Positions 39,227-47,283 of a stretch of DNA of 49,754 nucleotides are shown here, piece by piece; the stretch's first letter is position 1, and each line of letters opens with the position of its first letter. The translations under genes and the position numbers were made by a program. Source of the DNA: Nonomuraea zeae (GTDB lineage: Bacteria > Actinomycetota > Actinomycetes > Streptosporangiales > Streptosporangiaceae); assembly GCF_005889725.1 (NCBI RefSeq), contig NZ_VCKX01000061.1, positions 1-49,754 of the forward strand, read 5' to 3'. A model generated the notes under the pieces. That model was given only the letters and a program-made list of their open reading frames with translations, was not told the origin of the DNA and ran no database searches.

Positions 39227-39868
39227 CTACGTGCCCGCTCCTCCGCCCGGCGTGGCCAGGTCGGCGGTGATGAGATCGGCGTCGAGGGCGACGCCCGGCA
39301 GCGGGGTGGCGCCGCCGGGGCGCAGGCCGTCCAGGAGCGTGGCCAGCAGGCGGGCGCGTACCGCGTCGTCGAGGTCGCCTGACACCGACGGCAGGGGCCG
39401 GGTCAGCACGGTGAGGAACATGACGAGGTCGGCGGCGCTCACGTCGGCCCGCAGCGCTCCCTCGGCGCGGGCGGCGCCGACCAGGGCGTCCAGCGCCTCC
39501 AGCACGCGGGCCCTGGTCTCCAGGAACTCGGGGCCGGGCCGCACGTGGGCGCCCAGGATCGGGAGCATCGCGACGATCCGCCGCTCGACGACCCCCCGGG
39601 CGAACGCGGCCAGCGCCTGACCGGCCGACGGCCCGGTGGCCAGGACCTCGGTGGCGAGCGCGGCCACCTGCGCCATGTTGTCCACGACGACGGCGGCGAT
39701 CAGGTCGGCACGGGCCGGGAAGTGGCGGTACAGGGTGGCGTTGCCGACGCCCGCGCGCGTGGCGATCTGGTCGAGTGGCACGTCCGGCCCCTGATCGAGA
39801 AAGGCCAGGTGCGCCGCGTGCAGGATCTGCCCGCGGTTGCGGCGGGCGTCGGCGCGCAGCTCTTTCAT
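39227..39868 (-). CDS. TetR-family transcriptional regulator
   Basis: 213 aa from ATG 39868. N-terminal HTH (RRNRGQILHAAHLAFLDQGPDVPLDQIATRAGVGNATLYRHFPARADLIAAVV) and a C-terminal ligand domain with the SBDs common to actinobacterial TetR proteins (GALRADVSAADLVMFLTVLTRPLP). It is divergent from an FAD monooxygenase 96 bp away, which it probably represses. No convincing palindrome was found in the gap. Confidence 0.9.
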   Translation of the reverse strand: MKELRADARRNRGQILHAAHLAFLDQGPDVPLDQIATRAGVGNATLYRHFPARADLIAAVVVDNMAQVAALATEVLATGPSAGQALAAFARGVVERRIVAMLPILGAHVRPGPEFLETRARVLEALDALVGAARAEGALRADVSAADLVMFLTVLTRPLPSVSGDLDDAVRARLLATLLDGLRPGGATPLPGVALDADLITADLATPGGGAGT

Positions 39869-39964
39869 CGGCCACTCCAGATCCAAGCGTGGACATGTTC
39901 CCCGGTTATGTTACTGTGCCAGGCAAACGGGGAGTTTCTCCCCACTTTCTCGTTGGAGGATCAG

Positions 39965-41215
39965 ATGGGATCGATCGCTGAGACCTCGGTGGCGTGCGTC
40001 GTCGCCGGAGGTGGCCCGGCGGGGATGGTGCTCGGCCTGCTGCTGGCCAGGTCGGGCGTGGACGTGGCGGTTCTGGAGAAGTACCCCGACTTCCTGCGCG
40101 ACTTCCGCGGCGACACGGTGCACGCCTCCACCCTCAACCTGCTGGACGAGCTTGGCCTCGGCGACCGGTTCGCGGCGCTGCCCCAGCAGCGCGAGCGGCG
40201 GCTCACCATGGAGTTCGACGACGGCGTCATCGGCGAGGACTTCAGCCGCCTGCCGGGCCGCCACCAGCACATCGCGCTCGTCCCGCAGTGGGACTTCCTC
40301 AACCTGCTGGCCGAGGCCGCCGCCGAGTCGCCGCACTTCCACCTCGCCCAGAACGCCGAGGTCGACGGCCTGCTCCGGCAGGGCGGGCGGGTGTGCGGGG
40401 TGCGCTACACCGACAAGGACACCGGGCGGGTCGGCGAGGTGCGGGCGCCGCTGGTCGTGGCGGCCGACGGGCGGCACTCCACCGTGCGGGACCTGCTCGA
40501 TCTGCGGCCCCGCTCCTCCGCCGCGCCGCACGACTGCCTGTACGTACGAATCCCGCGCCTGCCCGGCGACCCCGACGGCACGTTCCTGCGCTTCTCCGCC
40601 ACGGGCGGCCTCATCATGATCAACCGAGGTGACTACTGGCAGGCGGCCCTGCTCATCGCCAAGAACATGGCGCAGGCCGCGCGGGCTGACGACGGGGCGT
40701 GGACCCGCCGGACGATCGCCCGGCTGGCCCCGTACACCAGCGAGCGGATGGCCGCCATCGGCGCGCGCGACATCGCCGTCCTGCAGATCCGCATCGACCG
40801 GCTCGCCCGCTGGTGGGTGCCGGGCGCGCTGCTCATCGGCGACGCCGCGCACGCCATGTCCCCGATCGCCGGCGTGGGCGTCAACCTGGCCATCCAGGAC
40901 GCCGTCGCCGCGGCCCGGATCCTGGTGCCCGCCCTGCGGCGCGGCCGGGTGAGCGAGAAGGAGCTGGCCCGGGTGCAGCGCCGCCGGCAGTGGCCGACCG
41001 TGATCACCCAGGCGGCGCAGCGCAAGGCCCAGGAGCGGTTCGTGGCCGCCTCCATCGCCGATGACGGCGCCGCGCCCGCCCCGCTCCGCCTGCCGCAGCC
41101 GTTGCGGGTCCTGCGGCACTGGCGGGGGTTCCCGTACCTGCTCGGCAGGGTCGTGGGGCTGGGGATCCGGCCCGAGCGCCTGACCGGCTCGCTGGAGCCG
41201 CTGAGCCACGGGTGA
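39965..41215 (+). CDS. FAD-dependent oxidoreductase/monooxygenase (PHBH-like)
   Basis: 416 aa; TTGGAGGATCAG places the ribosome site correctly for ATG 39965. GxGxxG reads GGGPAG; then RGDTVHASTLNLLDELGL, the DG motif VVAADGRHSTVRDLL and the GD motif ALLIGDAAHAMSPIAGVGVNLAIQDAVAAARIL. Class A flavoprotein. It lies beside a divergent TetR gene, a regulator/flavoenzyme pairing typical of xenobiotic resistance or antibiotic-inactivating monooxygenases; the substrate is unknown. Confidence 0.9.
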   Translation: MGSIAETSVACVVAGGGPAGMVLGLLLARSGVDVAVLEKYPDFLRDFRGDTVHASTLNLLDELGLGDRFAALPQQRERRLTMEFDDGVIGEDFSRLPGRHQHIALVPQWDFLNLLAEAAAESPHFHLAQNAEVDGLLRQGGRVCGVRYTDKDTGRVGEVRAPLVVAADGRHSTVRDLLDLRPRSSAAPHDCLYVRIPRLPGDPDGTFLRFSATGGLIMINRGDYWQAALLIAKNMAQAARADDGAWTRRTIARLAPYTSERMAAIGARDIAVLQIRIDRLARWWVPGALLIGDAAHAMSPIAGVGVNLAIQDAVAAARILVPALRRGRVSEKELARVQRRRQWPTVITQAAQRKAQERFVAASIADDGAAPAPLRLPQPLRVLRHWRGFPYLLGRVVGLGIRPERLTGSLEPLSHG

Positions 41216-41233
41216 GCGTGGACACGCGGCCGT

Positions 41234-41638
41234 TCACGCGGGGTCGCCGAGGAAGTCCAGCATCCTGGCGTCGACCTCGTCCGGCCGCTCCCTGTGGGCG
41301 AAGTGCCCGCAGGCGTCCACGACGTCGATGCGCGGCGCCACGTCGCAGAACGTGATCCTGCCGCCCATGACCGCCTGCTGGGCGTCGGCCAGGTCCGGTG
41401 CCCGCAACGCCGGGTTGAGCGGGTGCCGGTAGTAGGCGAGCGCCGCCGTGACCACGGCCGGATCGGCGAAGACGTCCTTGACCGGGTCGATCTCCTCGGG
41501 TGACGGACGATAGCCCGGAGACCAGTCCGCCCAGGGGCCGGTGACCACGTGCCCGTCGTCGCCACCGAGCGCGGCGCCGCCTACCGGGCCAGATTCCGCA
41601 CCACGAACGCGGGCCGCAGGCTTTGACCTGCCGGCCAT
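41234..41638 (-). pseudogene. Decayed alpha/beta hydrolase C-terminal fragment
   Basis: 134 aa in open frame. Residues from about 35 resemble the second half of an alpha/beta hydrolase (WADWSPGYRPSPEEIDPVKDVFADPAVVTAALAYYR, late His block DACGHFAHRERPDEVDARMLDFLGDP). The whole N-terminal half with the nucleophile elbow is gone, and the strand carrying the catalytic Asp (normally just after GRITF) is also missing. It follows the SnoaL-like gene by 12 bp on the same strand. Probably non-functional. Confidence 0.6.
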
Positions 41639-41650
41639 CGGCCTGAAAGC

Positions 41651-42067
41651 TCAGTCGGCCTGCCGGTCGCCCGCCGGAATCGGCTCGGCCAGCGCGGCAC
41701 GCCCGGGAGCCGCGGGGAAGGGGTCGGCGAAATACTGGGTCTCGTGCGTCACCAGACCGTCGGTGATCTCCATGATGCTGACCGAGTACGTGGGCGCGCC
41801 GTCATAGGTGATGACGCACTCGCTCACCCACAGGTCGCCGGCGCCCTGGATCCGGCGGATGGTGAAGTGACGCTCGGCCGGGTGCCCGCCGCGCTGCGCC
41901 TGGATCTTCGACCGGCCGCTGAAGCGCTCGCCGGACTGCGGGTAGTCCAGGATCGCGTTCGGGGCGTAGATCGCGTGCTCGGCGTCGACGTCCCCGCGCT
42001 CGGAGGCCTCCCAGTGCCGCTGGATCCGGGACCGGATCTCGGCCGCAGGATCGTTTGAGCTGTTCAC
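41651..42067 (-). CDS. NTF2/SnoaL-like domain protein
   Basis: 138 aa from GTG 42067. Cone-shaped NTF2 fold pattern: IRSRIQRHWEASERGDVDAEHAIYAPNAILDYPQSGERFSGRSKI, then RRIQGAGDLWVSECVITYDGAPTYSVSIMEITDGLVTHETQYFADPF. Such small proteins may be ketosteroid-isomerase-like enzymes or binding proteins. It is followed by a decayed hydrolase fragment. No catalytic assignment is possible. Confidence 0.82.
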   Translation of the reverse strand: MNSSNDPAAEIRSRIQRHWEASERGDVDAEHAIYAPNAILDYPQSGERFSGRSKIQAQRGGHPAERHFTIRRIQGAGDLWVSECVITYDGAPTYSVSIMEITDGLVTHETQYFADPFPAAPGRAALAEPIPAGDRQAD

Positions 42068-42230
42068 CCGTTAGCCCCTCATGACCAGAAGGAATGTCGC
42101 CGGCTCGCACGGCCGATCTTACCTGAGGGTCTTCGCCCAGCTCAGGACCACTGGCCGCCGGCACGTGGCCGGACTTCGGGCCCGGTGCGGGCGGCGGCCG
42201 TATCCGGGTCAGGTCACCCGCCGGGGCCGC

Positions 42231-43397
42231 TCATGACTCCAGGGCGAACACCAGCCAGGATTCACCCGGCGCCAGGCCGGCCAGCTCGCGGCCGCACTCC
42301 TGGAGCACCTGCGGGCCCGAGGTGATGTGCGCCGTACCCGCGTGCACGTCCCTGAACAGCCGCTGGATCAGCCCGTCACGCAGCGCCGAGGTGCCGCCCG
42401 AGGCGTAGACGAACCTGGCCACCTCGGCGAGGGTCGAGGTGATGTGGTTGAGCGCGAGCCGCACCATGGTCTCCTGCCGCACGTCGAGCCGCCCGCCCGC
42501 GTCCAGGGTGCGCTCCGCGTCGTTCCAGGTCTCGTGCACCAGCGCCCCCGCCGACCGGAACTTCGCCTCGGCCCGGGCGAAGTCGGCGTGGAAGGCGTCG
42601 CTGCCGGCGATCTGGCCCGGCCGCCCGGCCCGCGCGCCGGCGTAGCGGCGCAGCTCGTCCAGCAGCCGCCGGCCGACGCCGAGCGCCCAGCCGGAGTGGC
42701 AGATCAGCGCCTGGTCGACCAGGCCGAGCCGGTAGATCGCGCCGCCGCGCAGCGGCTCGTCCTGGGTGAAGACGTGCGACTGCGACTCCGGTACGAACGC
42801 GCCGTCGATGGCGTAGTCGATGCTGCCGGTCGCGCGCAGGCCCAGGACGTCCCAATTGCCGAGCATGGTGACGTCCTCGATCGGGGTGATGCAGATCCGG
42901 ACCTCGTCGGTGCCCTCGACGGCGCCCAGGCTGTGGGCGTACTGGGCGTGCGGCATGCCCGAGGCGAAGCTCCACTGCCCGCTGAGCCGGAAACCGCCGT
43001 CCTCGCGTACGGCGCTGCCCGGCCGGGTGCCCTGGCCCGCGAAGACCGGCATCCGCGGGCCCTTGAAGATCCGCTCGACGGCGTCGTCGCCCAGGTAGGC
43101 GCCGGCCGTGCCGTTCTCCAGCGTGGTGGCCATGAGCACCCAGCCGGTGGAGGCGTCGGCGTACGAGAGCTCCTCGAAGACGGCGATCAGCTCCTTGGGG
43201 GACAGCTCGGCGCCGCCGAGCTGGACAGGTACCCATACGCCGAAAAGTCCGGACTCGTGCAGGGCGTCCACGACGGGGTCGGTGAGCTTGCCCTGCGCCT
43301 CGGCCGCCTCCGCCTCGCGCTCGACCAGCGGGCGCAGCTCGCGGGCTCGCTCCAGCAGGGTGGTGCCGGCGGTGTGCAGTCGCGGCGTGTCGCTCAT
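42231..43397 (-). CDS. Acyl-CoA-dehydrogenase-fold flavoprotein (HsaA-like monooxygenase)
   Basis: 388 aa; GGAGCACCGGGAA precedes ATG 43397. Acyl-CoA dehydrogenase fold: N-terminal helices (LVEREAEAAEAQGKLTDPVVDALHESGLFGVWVPVQLGGAELSPKELIAVFEELSYADASTGWVLM), a middle beta domain (GFRLSGQWSFASGMPHAQY, LGLRATGSIDYAIDGAFVP) and C-terminal helices. The general-base Glu of true acyl-CoA dehydrogenases is not evident, and the pattern fits two-component group D flavin monooxygenases (HsaA, PigM-like). A flavin reductase partner is not encoded here. Confidence 0.85.
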   Translation of the reverse strand: MSDTPRLHTAGTTLLERARELRPLVEREAEAAEAQGKLTDPVVDALHESGLFGVWVPVQLGGAELSPKELIAVFEELSYADASTGWVLMATTLENGTAGAYLGDDAVERIFKGPRMPVFAGQGTRPGSAVREDGGFRLSGQWSFASGMPHAQYAHSLGAVEGTDEVRICITPIEDVTMLGNWDVLGLRATGSIDYAIDGAFVPESQSHVFTQDEPLRGGAIYRLGLVDQALICHSGWALGVGRRLLDELRRYAGARAGRPGQIAGSDAFHADFARAEAKFRSAGALVHETWNDAERTLDAGGRLDVRQETMVRLALNHITSTLAEVARFVYASGGTSALRDGLIQRLFRDVHAGTAHITSGPQVLQECGRELAGLAPGESWLVFALES

Positions 43398-43542
43398 TTC
43401 CCGGTGCTCCTGTTCACGATCGACGGCGCTTTACTCCGTCAGATCACGGATGTGCTGCTTTGTCCAGGGCACGCCATCGCCGTCCGGGCCGCCGCCCGCT
43501 GCCCGGCACCAAGGTCGTAAGGCGCCGCCGCCGTCGCTCCGG

Positions 43543-43580
43543 GCCTGGCGTCAGCCGGGGCCCGAGCCTGGCGTCAGCCG
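43543..43580. repeat. Two direct copies of a 16-bp sequence in the gap upstream of the flavoprotein
   Basis: GCCTGGCGTCAGCCGG occurs at 43543-43558 and 43565-43580 (period 22 bp), just beyond the stop of the IS30-HTH/MarR regulator. No stem or promoter is obvious. Confidence 0.5.
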
Positions 43581-43595
43581 GACCGGGCCGTGTCG

Positions 43596-44309
43596 TCAGC
43601 TTGGGCCGGGGCGGGTGGAACGCCAGTTCTCGGCGGCCTCGATCATGAGGTTACCGACGTGCTCGAAGAACTCGCTCACCTCCGCCAGCCGGGCGCCGGC
43701 GGGGGTGGTGGCGCCGAGGGTCGCGGCTCCGCTGCGGGCGGTCTCGGCCAGCATGACGTTCTGCCGGGCGCTGGTCAGCCAGGCCCGGAACCAGACGTCC
43801 GCGTCGATCGCGTACCGGTCGCGCCGGCTGCGGGGGTCGCGCTCGCGCCGGATCAGCTCCTGCTGCTCCAGCTCGCCGATGGCCTTGGAGATGGACGCCG
43901 GGCTGACCTGGAGGCGTTCGGTGAGCTCGGCCGCGGTGAAGCTGCCGCTGTCGGTGGTGTAGAGGGAGGTCAGCACCCGGGCGGTCATGCGCGACAGCCC
44001 GGTCGTGACCATCGCGGCGGTGAACTGCTCTTCCAGGTCGTGCACCGCCTCGGGGTCGCGCCCGTGCGCGTCGGCCCGCTGCTGCGCCGGGGCCGAGGCC
44101 GGTTTGCGGCGGCGCCGGGCGCGGCCTTCGGTCGCCCGATGGGCTCGCTCGGCCTGGTAACCCTCCGTGCCGCCGTTGCGGGTGATCTCCCGGCTGACGG
44201 TCGAGATCGGCCGGTGCAGGCGCTGGGCGATCTCGGTGTACGTCAGCCCTTCGGCCAGGCCGTCGGCGATGTCGCATCGGTCCTGGTATGTGAGCCTGCC
44301 TCCCGGCAT
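43596..44309 (-). CDS. Regulator fusing an IS30-type HTH to a MarR/GbsR-like domain
   Basis: 237 aa from ATG 44309, preceded by AGGAGG; an in-frame extension to 44411 has no ribosome site. Residues 1-60 are the HTH_38 found at the N-terminus of IS30-family transposases (GGRLTYQDRCDIADGLAEGLTYTEIAQRLHRPISTVSREITRNGG, then YQAERAHRATEGRARRRR). From about residue 95 a MarR/GbsR-like winged helix follows (TTGLSRMTARVLTSLYTTDSGSFTAAELTERLQVSPASISKAIGELEQQELIRRERDPRSRRDRYAIDAD), with a helical dimerisation tail. There is no DDE catalytic domain, so it is a regulator. Likely targets are itself and the divergent DUF418 gene. Confidence 0.85.
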   Translation of the reverse strand: MPGGRLTYQDRCDIADGLAEGLTYTEIAQRLHRPISTVSREITRNGGTEGYQAERAHRATEGRARRRRKPASAPAQQRADAHGRDPEAVHDLEEQFTAAMVTTGLSRMTARVLTSLYTTDSGSFTAAELTERLQVSPASISKAIGELEQQELIRRERDPRSRRDRYAIDADVWFRAWLTSARQNVMLAETARSGAATLGATTPAGARLAEVSEFFEHVGNLMIEAAENWRSTRPGPS

Positions 44310-44350
44310 CGGGCCCCGCCTCCTGCTGATTCCTGCCGTGTCGATGAACA

Positions 44351-44424
44351 GTATTGCGTTCGCCGCCATTCCATTGCAAGTCCCATTGATCGTTATTGCA
44401 TTTGATGTCAAGCCTATTGCAAGT
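44351..44424. promoter_or_regulatory. Array of four ATTGC direct repeats spaced about 21 bp apart
   Basis: ATTGCG (44353-44358), ATTGCAAGT (44373-44381), ATTGCA (44395-44400) and ATTGCAAGT (44416-44424) are in the same orientation, with start-to-start distances of 20, 22 and 21 bp, i.e. two helical turns each. They lie in an AT-rich stretch 40-115 bp upstream of the IS30-HTH/MarR regulator. Candidate multi-site operator. Confidence 0.6.
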
Positions 44425-44463
44425 GACCTGCGCTTTTGGCTGGATTTTCGTCTGGTCCACGCG

Positions 44464-44492
44464 TTGACGAATTGATGAAGGCAAAGTAGCTT
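44464..44492 (+). promoter_or_regulatory. Candidate promoter for the DUF418 gene
   Basis: TTGACG (44464-44469), 17-bp spacer, TAGCTT (44487-44492), 70 bp before the ATG at 44562. A second -10-like TACTAT is at 44512-44517. Low-GC context supports promoter activity; the choice between them is open. Confidence 0.45.
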
Positions 44493-44561
44493 TTACTGAG
44501 TGTTGAACGCGTACTATCTCGTTCGGGCGCATGCATGTCCCGACGTTCGGAAGGAACCGAC

Positions 44562-45686
44562 ATGACCCTCACAGCGCCCACCAGCGTGACGGCGCGATCG
44601 CTCGCGCCGGACCTGGCGCGCGGCCTCATGCTGCTGCTGATCGCCCTGGCGCACGCGCCCGCGTTCGCCGGCGACTGGAGCGCGGGGCCCGCCGCGCTCG
44701 ACACCGCCGCGAAGTTCGTCAAGTCCCTGCTCGCCGACAACCAGGCCCGCGACATGTTCGTGTTCCTGTTCGGCTACGGCCTCGGCCAGCTCGCCCACCG
44801 GCAGGAGGCCAGGGGCGGCGACTGGCCCTCGACCAGGAAGCTGCTGCGGCGCAGGGCATGGTGGCTGATCGCGATCGGCTTCGCCAACACCGTGCTGCTC
44901 GTGCCAATCGACGTCATCGCCGTCTACGGGCTGACGCTGCTGGTGCTGGCCCCGCTCGTACGGGCGCGTGACTCGGTGCTGCTGTGGACGAGCGTGCTGA
45001 CACTCGTGCCCGCGACCCTGCTGCTGGCCTGGCAGAGCGTGGCCGCCCAGGCGAACCCCGTCACCATGGCTGAGTTCATGGAGCCGACCTTCGGCGCCCA
45101 CCTTGTCGCGAGCATCCCGTCCTGGCCGGTCGAGACCGTCCTGTCCACCATCATGGTCGTACCGGGCATGCTGCTTGGCATCTGGGCCGCCAGGCGCAGG
45201 ATCCTCGACGAGCCGGAGCGGCACGTGTCACTGCTGCGGCGCGTCACCGTGATCGGGCTCGCCGTCGCCGTCGCCGGCAGGCTCCCCGCGGCGCTGCTGG
45301 CGGCCGGCGCCTGGACGATCCCTTCTACCTCTGCGGGCTGGGCGGTCGCCGTCGCACACGACCTGACCGGGTATGTGGGCGGCATCGCCCTGGCGGCGGC
45401 CGTCGGGCTGGTCGCGATCAGGGCGCGCAGCGGGCGCCTCACCACGGCGCTCGCCGCGCTGGGGCAGCGGTCCTTGACGTTCTACCTGTTCCAGGCGGTG
45501 CTGTGGATGGTGCTGTTCTACCCGTTCACGCTGGATCTGAGCGGGGACGTGGGTTTCGCCGCCACCTCGGGGATCGCCGTGGGGGTGTGGCTGCTGTCGC
45601 TCCTGCTGGCTGACTGGATGCGGGTGGCGGGCTACCGCGGACCGGCCGAGGTGCTGCTGCGCAGGCTGTCGTACGGACGCCGCTGA
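44562..45686 (+). CDS. DUF418-domain membrane protein
   Basis: 374 aa. ATG 44562 is chosen because GGAAGGAACCGAC precedes it; an upstream in-frame ATG (44535) has no such site. It begins SLAPDLARGLMLLLIALAHAP, has about 9-10 TM helices, and the C-terminal half contains the DUF418 block (GRLTTALAALGQRSLTFYLFQAVLWMVLFYPFTLDL). The family resembles acyltransferase-3-like membrane proteins but its activity is not established. It is divergent from the IS30-HTH/MarR regulator, which probably controls it. Confidence 0.85.
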   Translation: MTLTAPTSVTARSLAPDLARGLMLLLIALAHAPAFAGDWSAGPAALDTAAKFVKSLLADNQARDMFVFLFGYGLGQLAHRQEARGGDWPSTRKLLRRRAWWLIAIGFANTVLLVPIDVIAVYGLTLLVLAPLVRARDSVLLWTSVLTLVPATLLLAWQSVAAQANPVTMAEFMEPTFGAHLVASIPSWPVETVLSTIMVVPGMLLGIWAARRRILDEPERHVSLLRRVTVIGLAVAVAGRLPAALLAAGAWTIPSTSAGWAVAVAHDLTGYVGGIALAAAVGLVAIRARSGRLTTALAALGQRSLTFYLFQAVLWMVLFYPFTLDLSGDVGFAATSGIAVGVWLLSLLLADWMRVAGYRGPAEVLLRRLSYGRR

Positions 45687-45780
45687 GCTCCGGCACCGAG
45701 GAGCCGCGGCTCCGGGGTGCCGGGTTCGGCGGGGCCACCGCGCTTGTCCCGCCTCCGGTGCGGGAGGTGCGGGCTGGGGG

Positions 45781-45805
45781 GCGGCCGGATCCGATCCCCG
45801 GCCGC
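45781..45805. terminator. Hairpin between DUF418 and DksA/TraR genes
   Basis: GCGGCCGG (45781-45788) pairs with CCGGCCGC (45798-45805), flanked by G-rich and C-rich runs that can extend the stem. It lies between convergent stops at 45686 and 45822. Confidence 0.6.
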
Positions 45806-45821
45806 TCCCCGTTGCGCTACG

Positions 45822-46163
45822 TCAGGCGGCTTCGTTGCGGCGCTGGCAGTTGATGCAGTAGCGGGCGAGCGGCCGGATCTTGAGCCGGTCGAACGGGATG
45901 CCTGCCAGGCAGTGGGCGCAGCGGCCGTACTCGCCGGTCGCCAGCCGGTCCAGCGCCCCGGCGAGGTCGGCGATGGCGCGGTCGGCGGTGGTGAGGGAGG
46001 CGAGCAGCTCCTGCCAGGTGCCGTCGGCGCCGCTGCCGTCCTGCGCCGCGGCCTGGAGGTTGAGCAGCTGGCGGCTGCGCCGTTCGAGCTGCTCCTGGAG
46101 GTCCTGGCGCAGCGTCTGCAACTGGACGGTGCTGAGGTGCGGGGTTCCGCGGGTGTCGGTCAT
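45822..46163 (-). CDS. DksA/TraR C4-type zinc-finger protein
   Basis: 113 aa, ATG 46163 with AAGGA upstream. An N-terminal coiled-coil pair of helices (LSTVQLQTLRQDLQEQLERRSRQLLNLQ ... TADRAIADLAGALDRLATGEYGRCAHCLAGIPFDRLKIRPLARYCINCQRRNEAA) ends in the C4 zinc site CAHC...CINC. DksA-like proteins enter the RNA polymerase secondary channel and modulate initiation; actinobacterial paralogues such as this lack the DxxDxA tip of E. coli DksA, so the effect is uncertain. Confidence 0.88.
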   Translation of the reverse strand: MTDTRGTPHLSTVQLQTLRQDLQEQLERRSRQLLNLQAAAQDGSGADGTWQELLASLTTADRAIADLAGALDRLATGEYGRCAHCLAGIPFDRLKIRPLARYCINCQRRNEAA

Positions 46164-46734
46164 CGGGAAGGTCCTTTTCGCAAGTGAGAGAAGTGGGGTA
46201 CGGGTACGGCGCAGCGGCCGTACGCGGTCAAGCGGGCGGCCGAAGTCGTACTGGCAGCCCAGGCGGTGTGCCCGGCCCCGAGCGGTGTGGGTTGCCCTGG
46301 ACGGTGCGGGCTGCCCGCGCGTCAGGGGCAGCCTGATCCGCGAGAGCACCCCGGGTCGGCTGGCAGCCTGAACCGGCAGGCGGCCTGAACCCGCCTGGTG
46401 GCCTGAACCCGTCAGGAGAGTCCCGGCCGTCAGAGCGGCTTGATCACCAGGGCGGCTTGTACCGTCAGGGCGGCTTGAGCCGTCAAGGCGGTCCAGGTGG
46501 CGCGCATGCCGCCACCTGCCGTCGGCCATGGCCGCGATACGGCGGTGCCGTGGCCGGTCGTGCGGCAGCCCTGCGTGGGCGGTGCCGGTGGGCCGGCAAG
46601 CCGGGCGGTCCGATTCGGCGTCAGGCCGGGCGGTCCGATGCGGCGTCAGGCCGGGCGGTCCGGTTCGGGCGCGCATGGCCGGATCCCCGTGGCGCGGGAG
46701 CGTACGGGGACGGCGGATCGGCGAAAGGAGTCGG
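46164..46734. other. 571-bp gene-free, repeat-rich gap
   Basis: No frame here has coding character or a ribosome site. It holds CAGGGCGGCTTG-type repeats (about 46445-46490), GGCCTGAACC-type repeats (about 46370-46420) and a 25-bp tandem repeat (46601-46670). A minus-strand TTGACC (46231-46226) with GTACCC 18 bp on is a weak promoter candidate for the DksA/TraR gene. Confidence 0.55.
46601..46670. repeat. 2.8 tandem copies of a 25-bp unit
   Basis: Units at 46601-46625 and 46626-46650 differ at one position (GATTCGG/GATGCGG), and a third, diverged partial copy runs to 46670. The consensus is CCGGGCGGTCCGATTCGGCG followed by TCAGG. Intergenic. Confidence 0.8.
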
Positions 46735-47112
46735 TCAGCTCAGCGGCGGGCTGCGCGACCCCGAGGCGTGGTGCGCGAACTGCTGGGGATCGCGGACCTG
46801 CTCCGCGCCCAGGCCCGGCGCCGGCAGCAGCGCGAGCCGGGCCTCGTCCTGCCGCTCACCACGCAGCGGCGGCCAGAGCGACAGGACGTGATGCTCGCGT
46901 GCGCCGCCGGTCTGCGGCGGCAGGCCCGACAGCTGCGCGTCCCACGCGCCCAGACTCCACGCCTGGCCGGAACCGAACGCGGACGGGTGGGCGGCGGCGG
47001 AGCCGCCGTAGCGGGCGTAGCTGCAGGCGGCCAGCAACAAGGACAGCAGGACCAGGCCCATCACGCCGGTACGCGCGATGGACCCGCGTGGTGTGCCCCA
47101 CGGTCCCGTCAT
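46735..47112 (-). CDS. Small putative lipoprotein, unknown function
   Basis: 125 aa from ATG 47112; an ATG four codons upstream (47124) is equally possible and neither has a ribosome site. An N-terminal signal with lipobox (GLVLLSLLLAACSYARYGG) would place the lipid-anchored Cys near residue 31. The mature part is low-complexity (Gly/Ala/Ser/Pro, HHASGSRSPPLS end), with no recognisable domain. Coding character is moderate, so it may be spurious. Confidence 0.45.
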   Translation of the reverse strand: MTGPWGTPRGSIARTGVMGLVLLSLLLAACSYARYGGSAAAHPSAFGSGQAWSLGAWDAQLSGLPPQTGGAREHHVLSLWPPLRGERQDEARLALLPAPGLGAEQVRDPQQFAHHASGSRSPPLS

Positions 47113-47160
47113 ACGGCCGACCATAGCCCAGACCGCGCGAAAAGGCAGATCGGCTGCGCC

Positions 47161-47228
47161 CGCCGACCGGCTGGGCCCCCTGACAGGCTGCCTCCGCCGA
47201 CCGGCTGGGCCCCCTGACCGGCTGCGCC
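47161..47228. repeat. Two copies of a 34-bp tandem repeat
   Basis: CGCCGACCGGCTGGGCCCCC begins at 47161 and again at 47195; each copy continues TGAC(A/C)GGCTGC. Diverged half-copies flank both sides. Intergenic, between the lipoprotein start and the MmyB-type regulator stop. Confidence 0.75.
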
Positions 47229-47283
47229 TCGTACTGGGGCTGGGTCGAAGCGCGCCGGCCAGGCCCGCATGCTCGCTGGGCCC

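Noticed and set aside
39869..39964. TetR operator between the TetR gene and the FAD monooxygenase
   Set aside because: No convincing palindrome was found. Short complementary pieces (CCCCGGTT/AAACGGGG) are too far apart and imperfect.
43596..44309. IS30-family transposase
   Set aside because: Only the N-terminal HTH is present. There is no DDE domain and there are no terminal inverted repeats, and the rest is a MarR-like regulator.
46457..46891. Plus-strand 144-codon open frame in the repeat-rich gap
   Set aside because: Arg/Gly-rich translation of tandem repeats, with no ribosome site and no family resemblance.
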